From positions 1 through 64,000 of the forward strand of contig JAFAGM010000014.1 of NCBI GenBank assembly GCA_023422775.1: DNA of 64,000 bases, given 5' to 3'. Position 1 is the stretch's first letter. Each line of letters begins with the position of its first letter. The position numbers and the translations under genes are program-made. The DNA comes from Pseudomonadota bacterium (GTDB lineage: Bacteria; Pseudomonadota; Alphaproteobacteria; Rhizobiales; Xanthobacteraceae). A model generated the notes under the pieces. The model saw only the letters and a program-made list of their open reading frames with translations, searched no databases and was not told the origin of the DNA. Positions 9,894 to 19,089 of the stretch are shown piece after piece.

Positions 9894-10409
9894 ATGCTGA
9901 GCACGGAACTCGCCGATCTCAAGGCGCACATGGCGGAGAATCCCGGCGCCGTCATCGAGGACGTGGCGCGGCAGCGAAAGGTCACGCCTCGCGCCGTGCT
10001 GGAGGCGATGCCGGCAACGATGGTGCGGATCGGCGATGGCGGCGAGTTCGCCGCCGCGATGGGCGACATCGCGGAGTGGGGCGAGGTCACGCTGATCGTT
10101 CATACCGACGATGCGATCTTCGAATTCACCGGCGCCATACCGGCGGGCGAAGTTGGCCGCGGCTATTTCAACCTGATGCAGCCCAAGGGGCTGCACGGCC
10201 ATCTCCGCCACGAGCGCTGCGCGGCAATCGCCTTCGTCGAGCGGCCGTTCATGGGAAAATCGTCGGCCTTCATCGCGTTCATCAACCTCGATGGCGGCAT
10301 CATGTTCAAGGTGTTCGTCGGCCGCGATGAGGCGCGTGCGTTGCGCGGCGATCAACTGCAACGCTTTCACGCGCTCGCAGACAGGATCGCGCCGCCCGGC
10401 ACGGCGTAA
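9894..10409 (+). CDS. hutX: HutX/HuvX-family cytosolic haem carrier
   Basis: This 171-residue protein is of the haem-utilisation carrier family (HutX/HuvX/HugX). The N-terminal part has VARQRKVTPRAVLEAMP. The body has FEFTGAIPAGEVGRGYFNL, the GLHGHLRHERCAAIAFVERP segment and FINLDGGIMFKVFVGRD, which closely follow the family pattern. Family members bind haem in the cytosol and pass it to a haem oxygenase, which fits the adjacent hmuQ. It is part of the rightward run hmuQ-hutX-exbB-exbD-tonB. Confidence 0.88.
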   Translation: MLSTELADLKAHMAENPGAVIEDVARQRKVTPRAVLEAMPATMVRIGDGGEFAAAMGDIAEWGEVTLIVHTDDAIFEFTGAIPAGEVGRGYFNLMQPKGLHGHLRHERCAAIAFVERPFMGKSSAFIAFINLDGGIMFKVFVGRDEARALRGDQLQRFHALADRIAPPGTA

Positions 10410-10439
10410 CCGATCCGCTGACCTGCCCGGGAGACGATC

Positions 10440-11225
10440 ATGCAGCGAAGAGTGCTCGACTTTATGATCCGTTGGTGTGGCGCGGCCGGCGTGGCCGCTC
10501 TGCCGGGGGCTGCACTGGCCGCAACCGACGTCGCACTGTTGCCGCGCAACCTGTCACCGTGGAACATGTTCGTGAATGCGGACGTCGTGGTGCAGGCGGT
10601 CATGGTGGGGCTCGCCTTCGCCTCGCTGGTGACGTGGACGATCTGGCTGGCCAAGACCGTCGAACTCCGCCGCAAGACTGCGACCGCCAGAAAGCGCCTG
10701 AGCCTGCTGGAGACCGACGCCGTTCTGGCTGATGTCGAGCAGGAAACGCACAACGGGAAGGATGCCGTGGCGCAGATCATCCAGTCCGCCGCGCGCGAGG
10801 TGTCGCTCTCAGGCGATCGTTTCGACGATGGCCTCAAGGAGCGCGTTGCGTTGCGGCTGGATCGGGTAGAGGCCGCGATGTCGCGGCAGATCGCCCGCGG
10901 TACCGGCGTGCTCGCGACCATCGGCGCCACCGCCCCATTCGTCGGCCTGTTCGGAACGGTATGGGGCATCATGAACTCGTTCATCGGCATTTCCGAAGCC
11001 CACACCACCAACCTCGCCGTCGTAGCGCCCGGCATAGCCGAAGCGTTGCTCGCGACCGCGCTTGGTCTGGTGGCGGCGATTCCGGCGGTGGTGATCTACA
11101 ATCACCTTACCCGCTCGATATCGGCCCATCGGGCGCTGCTTGGCGACGCCTCGGCGATGGTGCTGCTCCTGATCAGCCGCGAGGGTGATCGCGGCTCGTT
11201 CCGCCTGGCGCGCGCCGCCGAGTGA
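10440..11225 (+). CDS. exbB: TonB-system energiser ExbB
   Basis: This 261-residue MotA/TolQ/ExbB-family protein has a first hydrophobic segment (GVAALPGAALAATD, possibly a cleaved signal), a transmembrane segment near 50-70 (VVVQAVMVGLAFASLVTW), and two C-terminal ones. These include the signature TAPFVGLFGTVWGIMNSF and the GIAEALLATALGLVAAIPAVV helix. With ExbD it forms the proton-driven motor that powers TonB and hence HmuR. It follows hutX by 30 bases and precedes exbD by 18. Confidence 0.94.
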   Translation: MQRRVLDFMIRWCGAAGVAALPGAALAATDVALLPRNLSPWNMFVNADVVVQAVMVGLAFASLVTWTIWLAKTVELRRKTATARKRLSLLETDAVLADVEQETHNGKDAVAQIIQSAAREVSLSGDRFDDGLKERVALRLDRVEAAMSRQIARGTGVLATIGATAPFVGLFGTVWGIMNSFIGISEAHTTNLAVVAPGIAEALLATALGLVAAIPAVVIYNHLTRSISAHRALLGDASAMVLLLISREGDRGSFRLARAAE

Positions 11226-11243
11226 GCGAGGGGAGGCAGAGCG

Positions 11244-11687
11244 ATGGGCGTCAAGCTGGGTAACGTGGTCGGCGGACGGAGCCGCGGAGGCGCGGACGAT
11301 CTCGTCGAGGCTCACGAGATCAACGTCACGCCCTTCATCGACGTCATGCTGGTGCTCCTGATCATCTTTATGGTCGCAGCACCGCTCGCCACCGTCGATC
11401 TTGGCGTCGATCTCCCGGCAAGCACTGTCGAGCCTGCGCCGCGCCCGGACAAGCCGGTGTTCGTCACGGTGAAACCGGATCTGTCGGTCGCGGTGGGCGA
11501 AGACGTCATTGCGCGCGATACGCTGACCACCACGCTCGACAGCGCCACGCAGGGGAAGAAGGACGAACGCATCTATCTGCGCGCCGACAAAGCTGTCAGC
11601 TACGGCGACCTGATGGAGGTGATGAACCTCTTGCGCGACGCCGGCTATCTCAAGATCGCGTTGGTTGGCCTCGACGGCCGAAGCTAG
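11244..11687 (+). CDS. exbD: TonB-system energiser ExbD
   Basis: This 147-residue ExbD/TolR protein has the characteristic EINVTPFIDVMLVLLIIFMV segment, containing the transmembrane helix and the aspartate needed for proton movement (FIDVML). A periplasmic domain follows, ending in GDLMEVMNLLRDAGYLKIALVG. Partner of ExbB and TonB. Its stop is two bases before the tonB start, so the three genes are tightly coupled. Confidence 0.95.
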   Translation: MGVKLGNVVGGRSRGGADDLVEAHEINVTPFIDVMLVLLIIFMVAAPLATVDLGVDLPASTVEPAPRPDKPVFVTVKPDLSVAVGEDVIARDTLTTTLDSATQGKKDERIYLRADKAVSYGDLMEVMNLLRDAGYLKIALVGLDGRS

Positions 11688-11689
11688 CC

Positions 11690-12517
11690 ATGAATGCGTT
11701 CGCGCTCCATGAGGTTTCGGACCAGGCCGTATTGCGCCGCTGGGGCGTATCGGCGGCGGCAATCCTGGCCGTCCATGCCGCACTGATTGCGATCGGCATG
11801 AACTGGATCCGGCAGCCGCCGGAGCCCGGTGTCGCACTTCCGGCGATCATGGTGGACATGGCGCCGGTATCGTCAGCGCCGCAATCGACGCCGCTGGAGC
11901 GCGCCCCGGATCAGTTGATGGATCAGGCCGACGCTTCGCCGCCCGAGCCGGTCAAGCAGCAGGAGGTGGTCGAGGAGCAGATCGCGCCGACCCCGCCGCA
12001 GGAAAAACCGGAGGTCGTGGCGCCGCCCGAGCAGAAGGTGGAAATGAAGCCGGCGACCGAGCCCGCCAAACCCGTCCCGGAGGCAAAGCCAACGCCGGTC
12101 AAACCAAAGGTCGTCCGTATCGAGGCGAAGCGGCCGAACGACTCGACCCCTGCGCCGCGCACAGCGGCGCCACCGCGCGTCGAACGCCAGGCCCAGGCTG
12201 CCTCCGCGGCCAGCGCCGGCGCAATTGCCTCGGCGGTCGCGACTTACAATCAACGGGTTCGTGCGCATCTGATGCGCTTCCACCAGTATCCGTCGGCGGC
12301 CAACCGTCAGCCCGGCGTGGCCAGGCTGTCTTTCACGCTGAGCCGCAGCGGGAAGGTAGCCGGAGGCCGGCTTGCCGGATCATCAGGTGTTGCCGCGCTC
12401 GACGCTCAGGCCATGGCGATGCTTCGCCAGGCCTCGCCTTTTCCGGCGTTCCCGCCGGAAATTACGCAAGGCTCGATGGGCTTCAACATCCCGGTGATTT
12501 TTACTGTTCCCAGGTAG
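11690..12517 (+). CDS. tonB: TonB-family energy transducer
   Basis: This 275-residue protein has one N-terminal transmembrane helix (AAAILAVHAALIAIGMNW) and a long proline/glutamate/lysine-rich periplasmic linker (about 45-170, with repeated 'EKPEVVAPPEQKVE'-like runs). The C-terminal TonB domain is about 190-275 (YNQRVRAHLMRFHQYPSAAN, ARLSFTLSRSGKV, ALDAQAMAMLRQASPFPAFP). It couples ExbBD to the TonB box of HmuR. It is the last gene of the haem operon and converges with the sugar-permease gene, leaving a gap of only ten bases. Confidence 0.94.
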   Translation: MNAFALHEVSDQAVLRRWGVSAAAILAVHAALIAIGMNWIRQPPEPGVALPAIMVDMAPVSSAPQSTPLERAPDQLMDQADASPPEPVKQQEVVEEQIAPTPPQEKPEVVAPPEQKVEMKPATEPAKPVPEAKPTPVKPKVVRIEAKRPNDSTPAPRTAAPPRVERQAQAASAASAGAIASAVATYNQRVRAHLMRFHQYPSAANRQPGVARLSFTLSRSGKVAGGRLAGSSGVAALDAQAMAMLRQASPFPAFPPEITQGSMGFNIPVIFTVPR

Positions 12518-12527
12518 CGGGACCCGC

Positions 12528-13430
12528 CTATTCCTTCACCGCGCCGGTCAGCGACGAGACGTAGTAGTCGACGAACAGCGAATAGAACAGCGCCACCGGT
12601 AGCGAGCCGAGCAGGGAGCCCGCCATCAGCGCGCCCCACTGGTAGACGTCGCCGGTGACGAGTTCGGTCAGGATCGCGACCGGCACCGTCTTATTGGCGC
12701 CGCTCTGGATGAAGGCCAGCGCGTAGATGAATTCATTCCACGACAGCGTGAACGAGAAGATGCCGGCTGAGATCAGCCCCGGCACGGCCAGCGGCAGCGT
12801 GATCCGCCACAGGATCTGCAGCCTTGTGGCGCCGTCAACCAGCGCGCATTCCTCCAGCTCATAGGGGATCGACTTGAAATAGCCGATCAGCAGCCAGGTG
12901 CAGAACGGCACCAGGAAGGTCGGGTACACCAGGATAAGCGCCAGCGGCGAGTCGAACAGGCCGAACTGCACGATCACGGTGGCGAGCGGGATGAACAGGA
13001 TCGAGGGCGGCACCAGATAGGCGAGGTAGATGCCGAGCCCAACATAGGGGCTGCCGCGGAAGCGCAGCCGTTCGATCGCGTAGGCCGCGAGCGTCGAGGC
13101 GAACAGCGACAGGAAGGTCGAGCAGACTGCCACGATCATCGTGGTCCACAGCCAGGTCGGATACGCGGTATTGAACAGCAGGTGCTTGATATGCGCGAGC
13201 GTCGGCGAGGTGATCCAGAACGGATTGTGATCCTTGAAGTTCAGCAGCTCCGCGTTCGGCTTGAACGAGGTGATCGCCATCCAGTAGAACGGGAACAGCA
13301 GGATCAGCACGAAGCAGGCCAGCGGCAGATAGATCATCATCACGCGCCGCGCGCGGGAATCCCACGACATCGTGTCCGGCGTGGCGCTGGCGACGTTACT
13401 GTTGCCCGGTGAGGCGGCTACGTCAGTCAT
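12528..13430 (-). CDS. carbohydrate ABC transporter permease (MalG type)
   Basis: This 300-residue MalG-type inner-membrane permease has six hydrophobic segments and the EAA loop facing the ATPase (YELEECALVDGATRLQILWRI, about 200-220). It pairs with the MalF-type permease whose 3' end it overlaps by eight bases. The substrate cannot be read from sequence. The family and the binding protein at 14503 point to a sugar or polyol. No ATPase gene is adjacent (see findings). Confidence 0.93.
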   Translation of the reverse strand: MTDVAASPGNSNVASATPDTMSWDSRARRVMMIYLPLACFVLILLFPFYWMAITSFKPNAELLNFKDHNPFWITSPTLAHIKHLLFNTAYPTWLWTTMIVAVCSTFLSLFASTLAAYAIERLRFRGSPYVGLGIYLAYLVPPSILFIPLATVIVQFGLFDSPLALILVYPTFLVPFCTWLLIGYFKSIPYELEECALVDGATRLQILWRITLPLAVPGLISAGIFSFTLSWNEFIYALAFIQSGANKTVPVAILTELVTGDVYQWGALMAGSLLGSLPVALFYSLFVDYYVSSLTGAVKE

Positions 13431-14412
13431 TGGCTTCTCCCTGCTGCCATTTGCGGCGCGCGAGGCCGAAGTAGCTGAACAACGTTGCGAACACGAGGAA
13501 CGGAATCATCGACACCGCGATCGCGGCGCCCTCGCCAAGCTCGCCGCCGGCGATTCCGCGCTGGAACGCCAGCGTCGCCAGCAGATGGGTCGAGTTGACC
13601 GGCCCGCCCCGGGTGATGGCGTAGACGAGCTGGAAGTCGGTGAAGGTGAAGATGATCGAGAACGTCATCACGATCGCGAGGATCGGCATCATCATCGGCA
13701 GGGTGATGAAGCGAAAGCGTTGCCAGGCGGTGGCGCCGTCCAGCATCGCCGCCTCGTAGAGCGAGGGAGATATGGTCTGCAGGCCCGCCAGCAGCGAGAT
13801 CGCGACGAAGGGAATGCCGCGCCAGATATTGGCTGCGATCAGCGAGAACCGCGCCGACCACGGCGTTCCCAGGAAGTCGATATTGGTCGAGCGGACGCCG
13901 AGCACATCGACCAGCAGGTACGAGATGATCGAGAACTGCGGATCGTAGATCCACCAGAACGCCAGCGCCGACAGCACCGTCGGCACGATCCACGGCAGCA
14001 GCACGATGGCGCGCAGCAGGCTCTTGAACGGAAAGTGGTTATTGAGCAGCAGCGCGAGCCAGAAGCCGAGCGCGAATTTCCCGAAGGTCGCGACCGCGGT
14101 GTAGAACACGCTGTAGAACACCGCGCCCCACCACAGGGGATCCTTGAACAGGTACTGGAAGTTTTCCAGGCCGACAAAGACGCCGCTGCCACCGATCGTG
14201 GTGTCGGTGAAGGCCAGCCAGACGCCGAGGCCGAGCGGGTAGGTAAGGAACACCCCCAGCAGGCCGAGCGCGGGCGCGAGGCACACGATGATCAGGAATG
14301 CCTTGTTGTCGAGCAGCCGGGTGAACCAGCCCGGCTGATGCTGCGCGTATGTTCGCGCGGATACCGTCGTTACGGACATTCCGTAATTGTCCTGTTGTGA
14401 CTGTTGCGTCAT
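13423..14412 (-). CDS. sugar ABC transporter permease (MalF type)
   Basis: This permease is of the MalF/UgpA type with six membrane segments, beginning at AFLIIVCLAPALGLLGVFLTY, and an EAA loop (SLYEAAMLDGATAWQRFRFI). Start choice is uncertain. Met at 14412 gives 329 residues, a further upstream GTG-type start would add five, and Met at 14379 would remove eleven. None has a strong ribosome site. It lies between the binding protein gene and the MalG-type permease on the same strand. Confidence 0.92.
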   Translation of the reverse strand: MTQQSQQDNYGMSVTTVSARTYAQHQPGWFTRLLDNKAFLIIVCLAPALGLLGVFLTYPLGLGVWLAFTDTTIGGSGVFVGLENFQYLFKDPLWWGAVFYSVFYTAVATFGKFALGFWLALLLNNHFPFKSLLRAIVLLPWIVPTVLSALAFWWIYDPQFSIISYLLVDVLGVRSTNIDFLGTPWSARFSLIAANIWRGIPFVAISLLAGLQTISPSLYEAAMLDGATAWQRFRFITLPMMMPILAIVMTFSIIFTFTDFQLVYAITRGGPVNSTHLLATLAFQRGIAGGELGEGAAIAVSMIPFLVFATLFSYFGLARRKWQQGEAND

Positions 14413-14502
14413 TCCGTGTCGACGCACGGCATCGACCCCGGAATCTCGAGGTTCCGGGCCGGCGCCTGCGCACCAGCCCGGAAAGATGTGGCGTGACGGC
14501 CC

Positions 14503-15849
14503 TTAGCGGTTCTGGCGCCGGAAGTAGCGCTTCGCCCGCTGCTCGGCTTCCGCGGCGGCGGCTTCCGGCGTCGACGCGCCGGTCGCGACCGCAGCACACA
14601 TCTGCACCAGCACGTAGTCGGCACTGACCGCGCCTGTCGCGGTCGAGATCGGACCCTTGTAGCCGTCGTAATAGGTGCTCTGCATGGTATCCCGGAAGAT
14701 CTTGACCTTGGGATCTTCCGACCAGACCTTGGCATCGGCATAGGCGGCCAGCGGCTGGGACCAATAGCCCGAGTTGGCGTTGAGCCACGGCTCGTACTGG
14801 TCCTTTTCCAGCATGTACTGCAGGAAAGCCTTTGCCGCGTTCGGATACTGGCTGTGCTTGAACAGCATCGCGTTGAGCGTCAGGCCGGCCATCGGAGAGA
14901 CCTTGGCGAGGCCCTTCGGCAGCAGCTGGTGCTCGCTGTCGTCGGCGATCGCCTTGGTCGCCGGATCGTTCTTGAGCGAGAAGTACAGCGAGACGCCGTT
15001 GGCGGTCAGCGAGATTTCCTGCGCCGAATAGGCGCGGTTGTTGCTGACGTCGTTCCAGGAGGGCGTGCCCGCGATGAAGGTCGGGTAGATATCCTTGACC
15101 CACTTCAGCGCGTTGATGGTCTCCTTGCTGTTGATGGTGACGTTGCCCTCTTCGTCAAGCAGCGCAGCGTTGTGCGACCACAGCACCCAGTTGGCAAAGC
15201 CGTTGCCGTCGCCCTTGGCATTGCCGAGTGCGAAGCCGGCCGGCTTGCCCGCCTTATGCAGCTTCTGGAACAGATCGGTGATTCCGGCATGATCTTCAGG
15301 CACCTTGTCGAAGCCGACCGATTTGAGGATCGACTTGCGGTAGATCAGCGGGCCGGCGGTGGCGCCGAACGGCAAGCCGATCCAGGCATTGCTCTTGTTC
15401 TTCATGCCGTAGTTCTTGGCGAGCGGCAGCCAGCCGCCATACTTCTTGCCGAGGTAGTCGGCGACGTCGGTCAGCTCGACCAGCTTGTCGACATAGATGT
15501 GCGGCGCGTCGGAGAAGCCGATGATGACGTCCGGGCCGGCGCCCGAATTCGAGGTCACCGCGGTCTGCTGGTTGATGTCTTCCCAGCCGACGAAGTCGAC
15601 CTTGACCTCGACGCCGGTTTCCTTGGTGAACTTGGCGCAATTGGCGCGGAACACGTCCTCGTCGGCTTGCACGAATCGCACCGGGCGCAGCATGCGCAAG
15701 GACGCGCCTTTTTCGATCGCGAACTTCGGGGTCGGAACGTCGGCAGCCTTGATGGCGGAGGTGGTCTGGGCCGAAGCGCCGGTCGCCGCCAGCGCGGCAG
15801 CGGAAACGCCCAGAGCCAACGCGTCACGGCGGGTGATATTGGTCGTCAT
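14503..15849 (-). CDS. extracellular sugar-binding protein of the ABC importer
   Basis: This 448-residue solute-binding protein (SBP_bac_1-like) has a twin-arginine-type leader (NITRRDALALGVSAAALA, cleavage near ASAQ). The body has the usual two-lobe features (VKVDFVGWEDINQQTAV, SGAGPDVIIGFSDAPHIYVD, GLPFGATAGPLIYRKSIL). It collects substrate in the periplasm for the two permeases downstream. The start at 15849 follows a GGGAGAG site. A perfect 15-base palindrome sits 35 bases upstream, a possible operator. It is the first gene of a three-gene leftward operon. Confidence 0.92.
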   Translation of the reverse strand: MTTNITRRDALALGVSAAALAATGASAQTTSAIKAADVPTPKFAIEKGASLRMLRPVRFVQADEDVFRANCAKFTKETGVEVKVDFVGWEDINQQTAVTSNSGAGPDVIIGFSDAPHIYVDKLVELTDVADYLGKKYGGWLPLAKNYGMKNKSNAWIGLPFGATAGPLIYRKSILKSVGFDKVPEDHAGITDLFQKLHKAGKPAGFALGNAKGDGNGFANWVLWSHNAALLDEEGNVTINSKETINALKWVKDIYPTFIAGTPSWNDVSNNRAYSAQEISLTANGVSLYFSLKNDPATKAIADDSEHQLLPKGLAKVSPMAGLTLNAMLFKHSQYPNAAKAFLQYMLEKDQYEPWLNANSGYWSQPLAAYADAKVWSEDPKVKIFRDTMQSTYYDGYKGPISTATGAVSADYVLVQMCAAVATGASTPEAAAAEAEQRAKRYFRRQNR

Positions 15850-15883
15850 AGTGAGAGCTCTCCCTGTTTTCTGTTCCCGACGT

Positions 15884-15898
15884 TTCACCGCCGGTGAA
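15884..15898. promoter_or_regulatory. perfect 15-bp palindrome, candidate operator of the sugar ABC operon
   Basis: TTCACCGCCGGTGAA is a perfect inverted repeat (TTCACCG-C-CGGTGAA) 35 bases upstream of the binding-protein start and downstream of the dehydrogenase gene. Size and position suit a dimeric repressor of the LacI/GntR/DeoR kind. No regulator gene is adjacent, so the binding protein is unknown. Confidence 0.45.
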
Positions 15899-16009
15899 CC
15901 CATTGCCCTCGATTCCAGTCGGAATCGCAGGCCTATCGCCTCTGTGATTGTTACGTCTCTCCGGGCGCGGACCGTTCTCCGCTTCGCCCTAAGACGCCTT
16001 CCTGCCGTC

Positions 16010-17053
16010 CTAGCTGTTCGGACCGCGATCCATGCTGACAGGTTGCCAGCGACGAAGCGAGGTGTTTTGCAGCACCGACGGATTGACACAGCTTACCGGC
16101 CACATGCCCGACAAGACCAGTGACAATTCGTAGCCTACGCGGCGCTTGCGTGCTTCGTCAAAACGTGCCGACGCAGAGGCGACATGCGCGGTAAGCGTGA
16201 CGTTTTCCATGGAAAGCATGGGGTTGTTGTGGGACGGCGGTTCCTTTTCCAGCACGTCCAGCGCGGCATGTGAAATCCAGCCCTCCTGCAGCGCCTTGAT
16301 CAGCGCTTCCTCGTCCACCGTCGCGCCGCGGCCGGTATTGATGAAGATCGCGCTTTTTTTCATCTGCCGGAAGTGCTTCTCGCCCAGCATGTGGTGCACT
16401 TCCGGCCGGGCCGGGGCGTGCATCGACAGGAAGTCGGACTGCGCCAGCACCTCCGACAGGGTCGCCGGGATCACGCCATGGTCGGAAATCAGCGTCTCCT
16501 GGATGAAGGGATCGTAGGCGATCATGCGCAGCCCGAACGGGGCGGCACGCTTGGCGACCGCGCGCGCGACGCGGCCGAACGAGATGAAGCCGAGCGTCTG
16601 CCCCATCAGCCGCGGAATCTTCAGCAGCGCCGGGCGGCCCTCGGACCAGCGCCCGGTGCGCACCATCTTGTCCTGCTCGACCAGCCGCCGGAAGCCCGCC
16701 AGCAGCAGCATCATGGCGTGGTCGGCGACCTCCTCGATGAAGGTGTCGGGGATGTTGGTGACGGGAATGCCGCGGGCGGTGGCGGCCTTGACGTCGACCG
16801 AATCGACACCGACGCTGCCGAGCGTGATCACCTTGCAATTCTGCAGGGAGTCGATGACCGCCTTGGTGATCGGCATGCCCTTGGCGTAGATCGCGTCCGC
16901 GTCTTTCGCGGCGGCGATGAATTCGGCTTCGTTGGCCGGCGCCTCGATGATCTCGGCCCCGATCGGATCGAGCGCTTCCTTCTCGTAATCATAGCCGCCG
17001 CCGGCGACCGTGAAGCTCGCGCCTTTCGGCGTCACCACCCTGAATTTCGACAT
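16010..17053 (-). CDS. D-isomer-specific 2-hydroxyacid dehydrogenase
   Basis: This 347-residue NAD(P)-dependent dehydrogenase has an N-terminal segment SVGVDSVDVKAATARGIPVTN and a shortened nucleotide-binding loop (LGFISFGRVARAVAKRAAPFG; G-x-x-S-F-G-R-V rather than GxGxxG). The catalytic set is Arg in PARPEVHHML, Glu in the ALDVLEKEPP region and His in LTAHVASAS. The start at 17053 has a GGGAGCAGGAA site. The C-terminal ~20 residues after VNPSV extend past the usual family end. It lies upstream of the sugar ABC genes on the same strand and may use a product of that substrate, but 160 bases and an operator-like palindrome separate them. Confidence 0.9.
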   Translation of the reverse strand: MSKFRVVTPKGASFTVAGGGYDYEKEALDPIGAEIIEAPANEAEFIAAAKDADAIYAKGMPITKAVIDSLQNCKVITLGSVGVDSVDVKAATARGIPVTNIPDTFIEEVADHAMMLLLAGFRRLVEQDKMVRTGRWSEGRPALLKIPRLMGQTLGFISFGRVARAVAKRAAPFGLRMIAYDPFIQETLISDHGVIPATLSEVLAQSDFLSMHAPARPEVHHMLGEKHFRQMKKSAIFINTGRGATVDEEALIKALQEGWISHAALDVLEKEPPSHNNPMLSMENVTLTAHVASASARFDEARKRRVGYELSLVLSGMWPVSCVNPSVLQNTSLRRWQPVSMDRGPNS

Positions 17054-17286
17054 TTCCTGCTCCCGATTCATCTTCGGTGTTGGTTTGAGGCGGCGGGCGC
17101 CGCCGCGGTTGCTTGACCGCGATTTCCCCTTTTACGCGACCTGATTGTCATGCGCTACAATCATTGGTTGATTTACTCAGTAAAAACACGGACTTGCGTC
17201 ATCTTCGTAAGGAAGCGCTAAAGGGTCTCACGATATCGTGCGACGAATCGACCGACCAATCGCACGCTTGTTTCCGGAGATCCACT

Positions 17287-18972
17287 GTGAAGCTGACCAA
17301 TCTCAAGATCACCCCGAAGCTCGGCATTCTCGTGGGCATAACCCTGCTCGGCCTCTGCGCCGCCGGCATCCTCGCAGGCTATTTGATGCAGCGGGAGATG
17401 CTGAACGGGCGCGTCGAGCAGACCCGGGCGATCGTCGACATGGCGCGTAACATGGCGCTCGGGCTGCAGAAACAGGTCGAGGCGGGCCAGCTGACCAAGG
17501 ATGCGGCCATTGCCGAGTTCAGCAAGCGAGGCAATACGCTGACCTACGACAACGGCGCCGGCTACGTGTTCGCCTACACCATGGACGGCATAACCGTGCT
17601 GGCGCCGGTTCCGGCGCAGATCGGCCAGAACCGCATGGACGTCGAAACCGCCGGCCGGAAGCTCGTGCGCGAGCTGCGCGACGGCATTGCCAAAGACGGC
17701 CATGTCACGCTGCGCTACGAATATCGCAAGCCCGGCAGCGAGGAACTGATTCGCAAGTTTTCCTATGCGGTGCCGATCCCCGGCTGGAATATGTTCGTCG
17801 GGACCGGCGCTTATCTCGACGACCTCGACGCCCGGATGAAGCCGCTCGCCTGGCTGCTCGGGCTCGCCATTCTCGGTATCGCGGTGGTGTCGGGCAGCAT
17901 TGCCTGGATGATCGGCCGCAGCATCGCAAAGCCGCTCGGTGAACTCGGCGCCCGCATGCAGGGTCTCGCCGAGGGCAAGCTGGATGGCGCCATTCCCGGC
18001 GTCGGCCGCGGCGACGAGATCGGCGCGATGGCTGCGACCGTGCAGATCTTCAAGGACAATGCGGTGCGCATCCGCGGGCTCGAACAGAAGGAAGCCGATC
18101 TGCAGGCGCGCGCCACGGCCGAGCGGCGGGCAGCCATGGAGAACATCGCCAGCGATTTCGAACGCAGCGTGACCGGCATTGTCCGCTCGGTATCGACGGC
18201 GGCGGCAGGCATGCAGACGACGGCGCAGTCGATGACGGCAACCGCCAGCGATGCCAGCGCGCGGGCGGCGACCGTCGGGGCGGCGTCGCAGCGTTCATCG
18301 GACAATGTCGGCACCGTGGCGTCCGCCGCTGAAGAGCTTTCGAGTTCGGTGACGGAAATCTCCCGCCAGGTGGCGCGTTCCAGCGAGATCGCCAGCAAGG
18401 CGGTGAGCGATGCCGAGCGCACCAACGCCACCGTCGGCGCGCTCTCGACCGGCGCCGAGAAGATCGGCGAAGTGGTGAAGCTGATCCACTCGATCGCGGC
18501 GCAGACCAATCTCCTGGCGCTCAACGCCACCATCGAGGCGGCGCGCGCCGGCGATTCCGGCCGCGGCTTTGCGGTTGTGGCATCGGAAGTGAAGGCGCTC
18601 GCCAACCAGACCGCGAAGGCGACCGAGGAAATCTCTTCCCAGGTTGCGGCGATGCAGGCCTCCACCAGCGAAGCCGTGGTCTCGATCGGCGGCATCACCG
18701 AAACCATCTCGCAGATGAGCGAGATCACGGTCTCGATCTCGTCCGCCGTCGAGCAGCAGGGCGGCGCCACCCGCGAGATCGCCCGCAACATCCAGTCGGT
18801 GGCGGCGGGATCGAACGAGATCTCCACCCATATCGGCGGCGTCACCACCGCGGCGACCGCGACCGGAAAGGCGGCGACCGAGGTGCTGGCGAACGCCCGC
18901 GAACTCGACACCCAGTCCGGCATGCTGCGCAGCGCGGTCGACGAATTCCTGGTCAAGGTGCGCGCGGCGTAG
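17287..18972 (+). CDS. methyl-accepting chemotaxis protein with single Cache sensor
   Basis: This 561-residue chemoreceptor has TM1 at about 11-33, a periplasmic single-Cache domain (about 35-185; the GYVFAYTMDGITVLAPV and GWNMFVGTGAYLDDLD motifs) and TM2 near 190-215. A HAMP domain follows, then a long MA signalling domain with the conserved hairpin tip (KLIHSIAAQTNLLALNATIE). A GTG start at 17287 is chosen because GGAG precedes it and the sequence then runs straight into TM1. The longer frame upstream lacks such a site. The ligand is unknown; Cache domains of this type often bind small carboxylates. Confidence 0.92.
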   Translation: MKLTNLKITPKLGILVGITLLGLCAAGILAGYLMQREMLNGRVEQTRAIVDMARNMALGLQKQVEAGQLTKDAAIAEFSKRGNTLTYDNGAGYVFAYTMDGITVLAPVPAQIGQNRMDVETAGRKLVRELRDGIAKDGHVTLRYEYRKPGSEELIRKFSYAVPIPGWNMFVGTGAYLDDLDARMKPLAWLLGLAILGIAVVSGSIAWMIGRSIAKPLGELGARMQGLAEGKLDGAIPGVGRGDEIGAMAATVQIFKDNAVRIRGLEQKEADLQARATAERRAAMENIASDFERSVTGIVRSVSTAAAGMQTTAQSMTATASDASARAATVGAASQRSSDNVGTVASAAEELSSSVTEISRQVARSSEIASKAVSDAERTNATVGALSTGAEKIGEVVKLIHSIAAQTNLLALNATIEAARAGDSGRGFAVVASEVKALANQTAKATEEISSQVAAMQASTSEAVVSIGGITETISQMSEITVSISSAVEQQGGATREIARNIQSVAAGSNEISTHIGGVTTAATATGKAATEVLANARELDTQSGMLRSAVDEFLVKVRAA

Positions 18973-18988
18973 GGGCGGCGCTATCGTC

Positions 18989-19015
18989 GGTACGGCAGCA
19001 GCAATCTGCCGTGCC
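18989..19015 (+). terminator. possible terminator after the chemoreceptor gene
   Basis: GGTACGGCAG pairs with CTGCCGTGCC (one wobble) around a seven-base loop, 17 bases after the chemoreceptor stop. There is no clear T-run after the stem, so its strength is uncertain. Confidence 0.35.
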
Positions 19016-19089
19016 TGACGTTTGCTTCCGGAGCAAAGCCGGTTGGCGGCTTGGCGCAACAGCCGATCCGCGAACCAACCGGGCGGGGC

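Noticed and set aside
8061..10370. 769-residue open frame on the minus strand across hmuR
   Set aside because: It is antisense to hmuR, hmuQ and hutX, which are clear families. The product is Arg/Ala/Gly-rich with no motif, as expected for the complement of GC-rich coding DNA.
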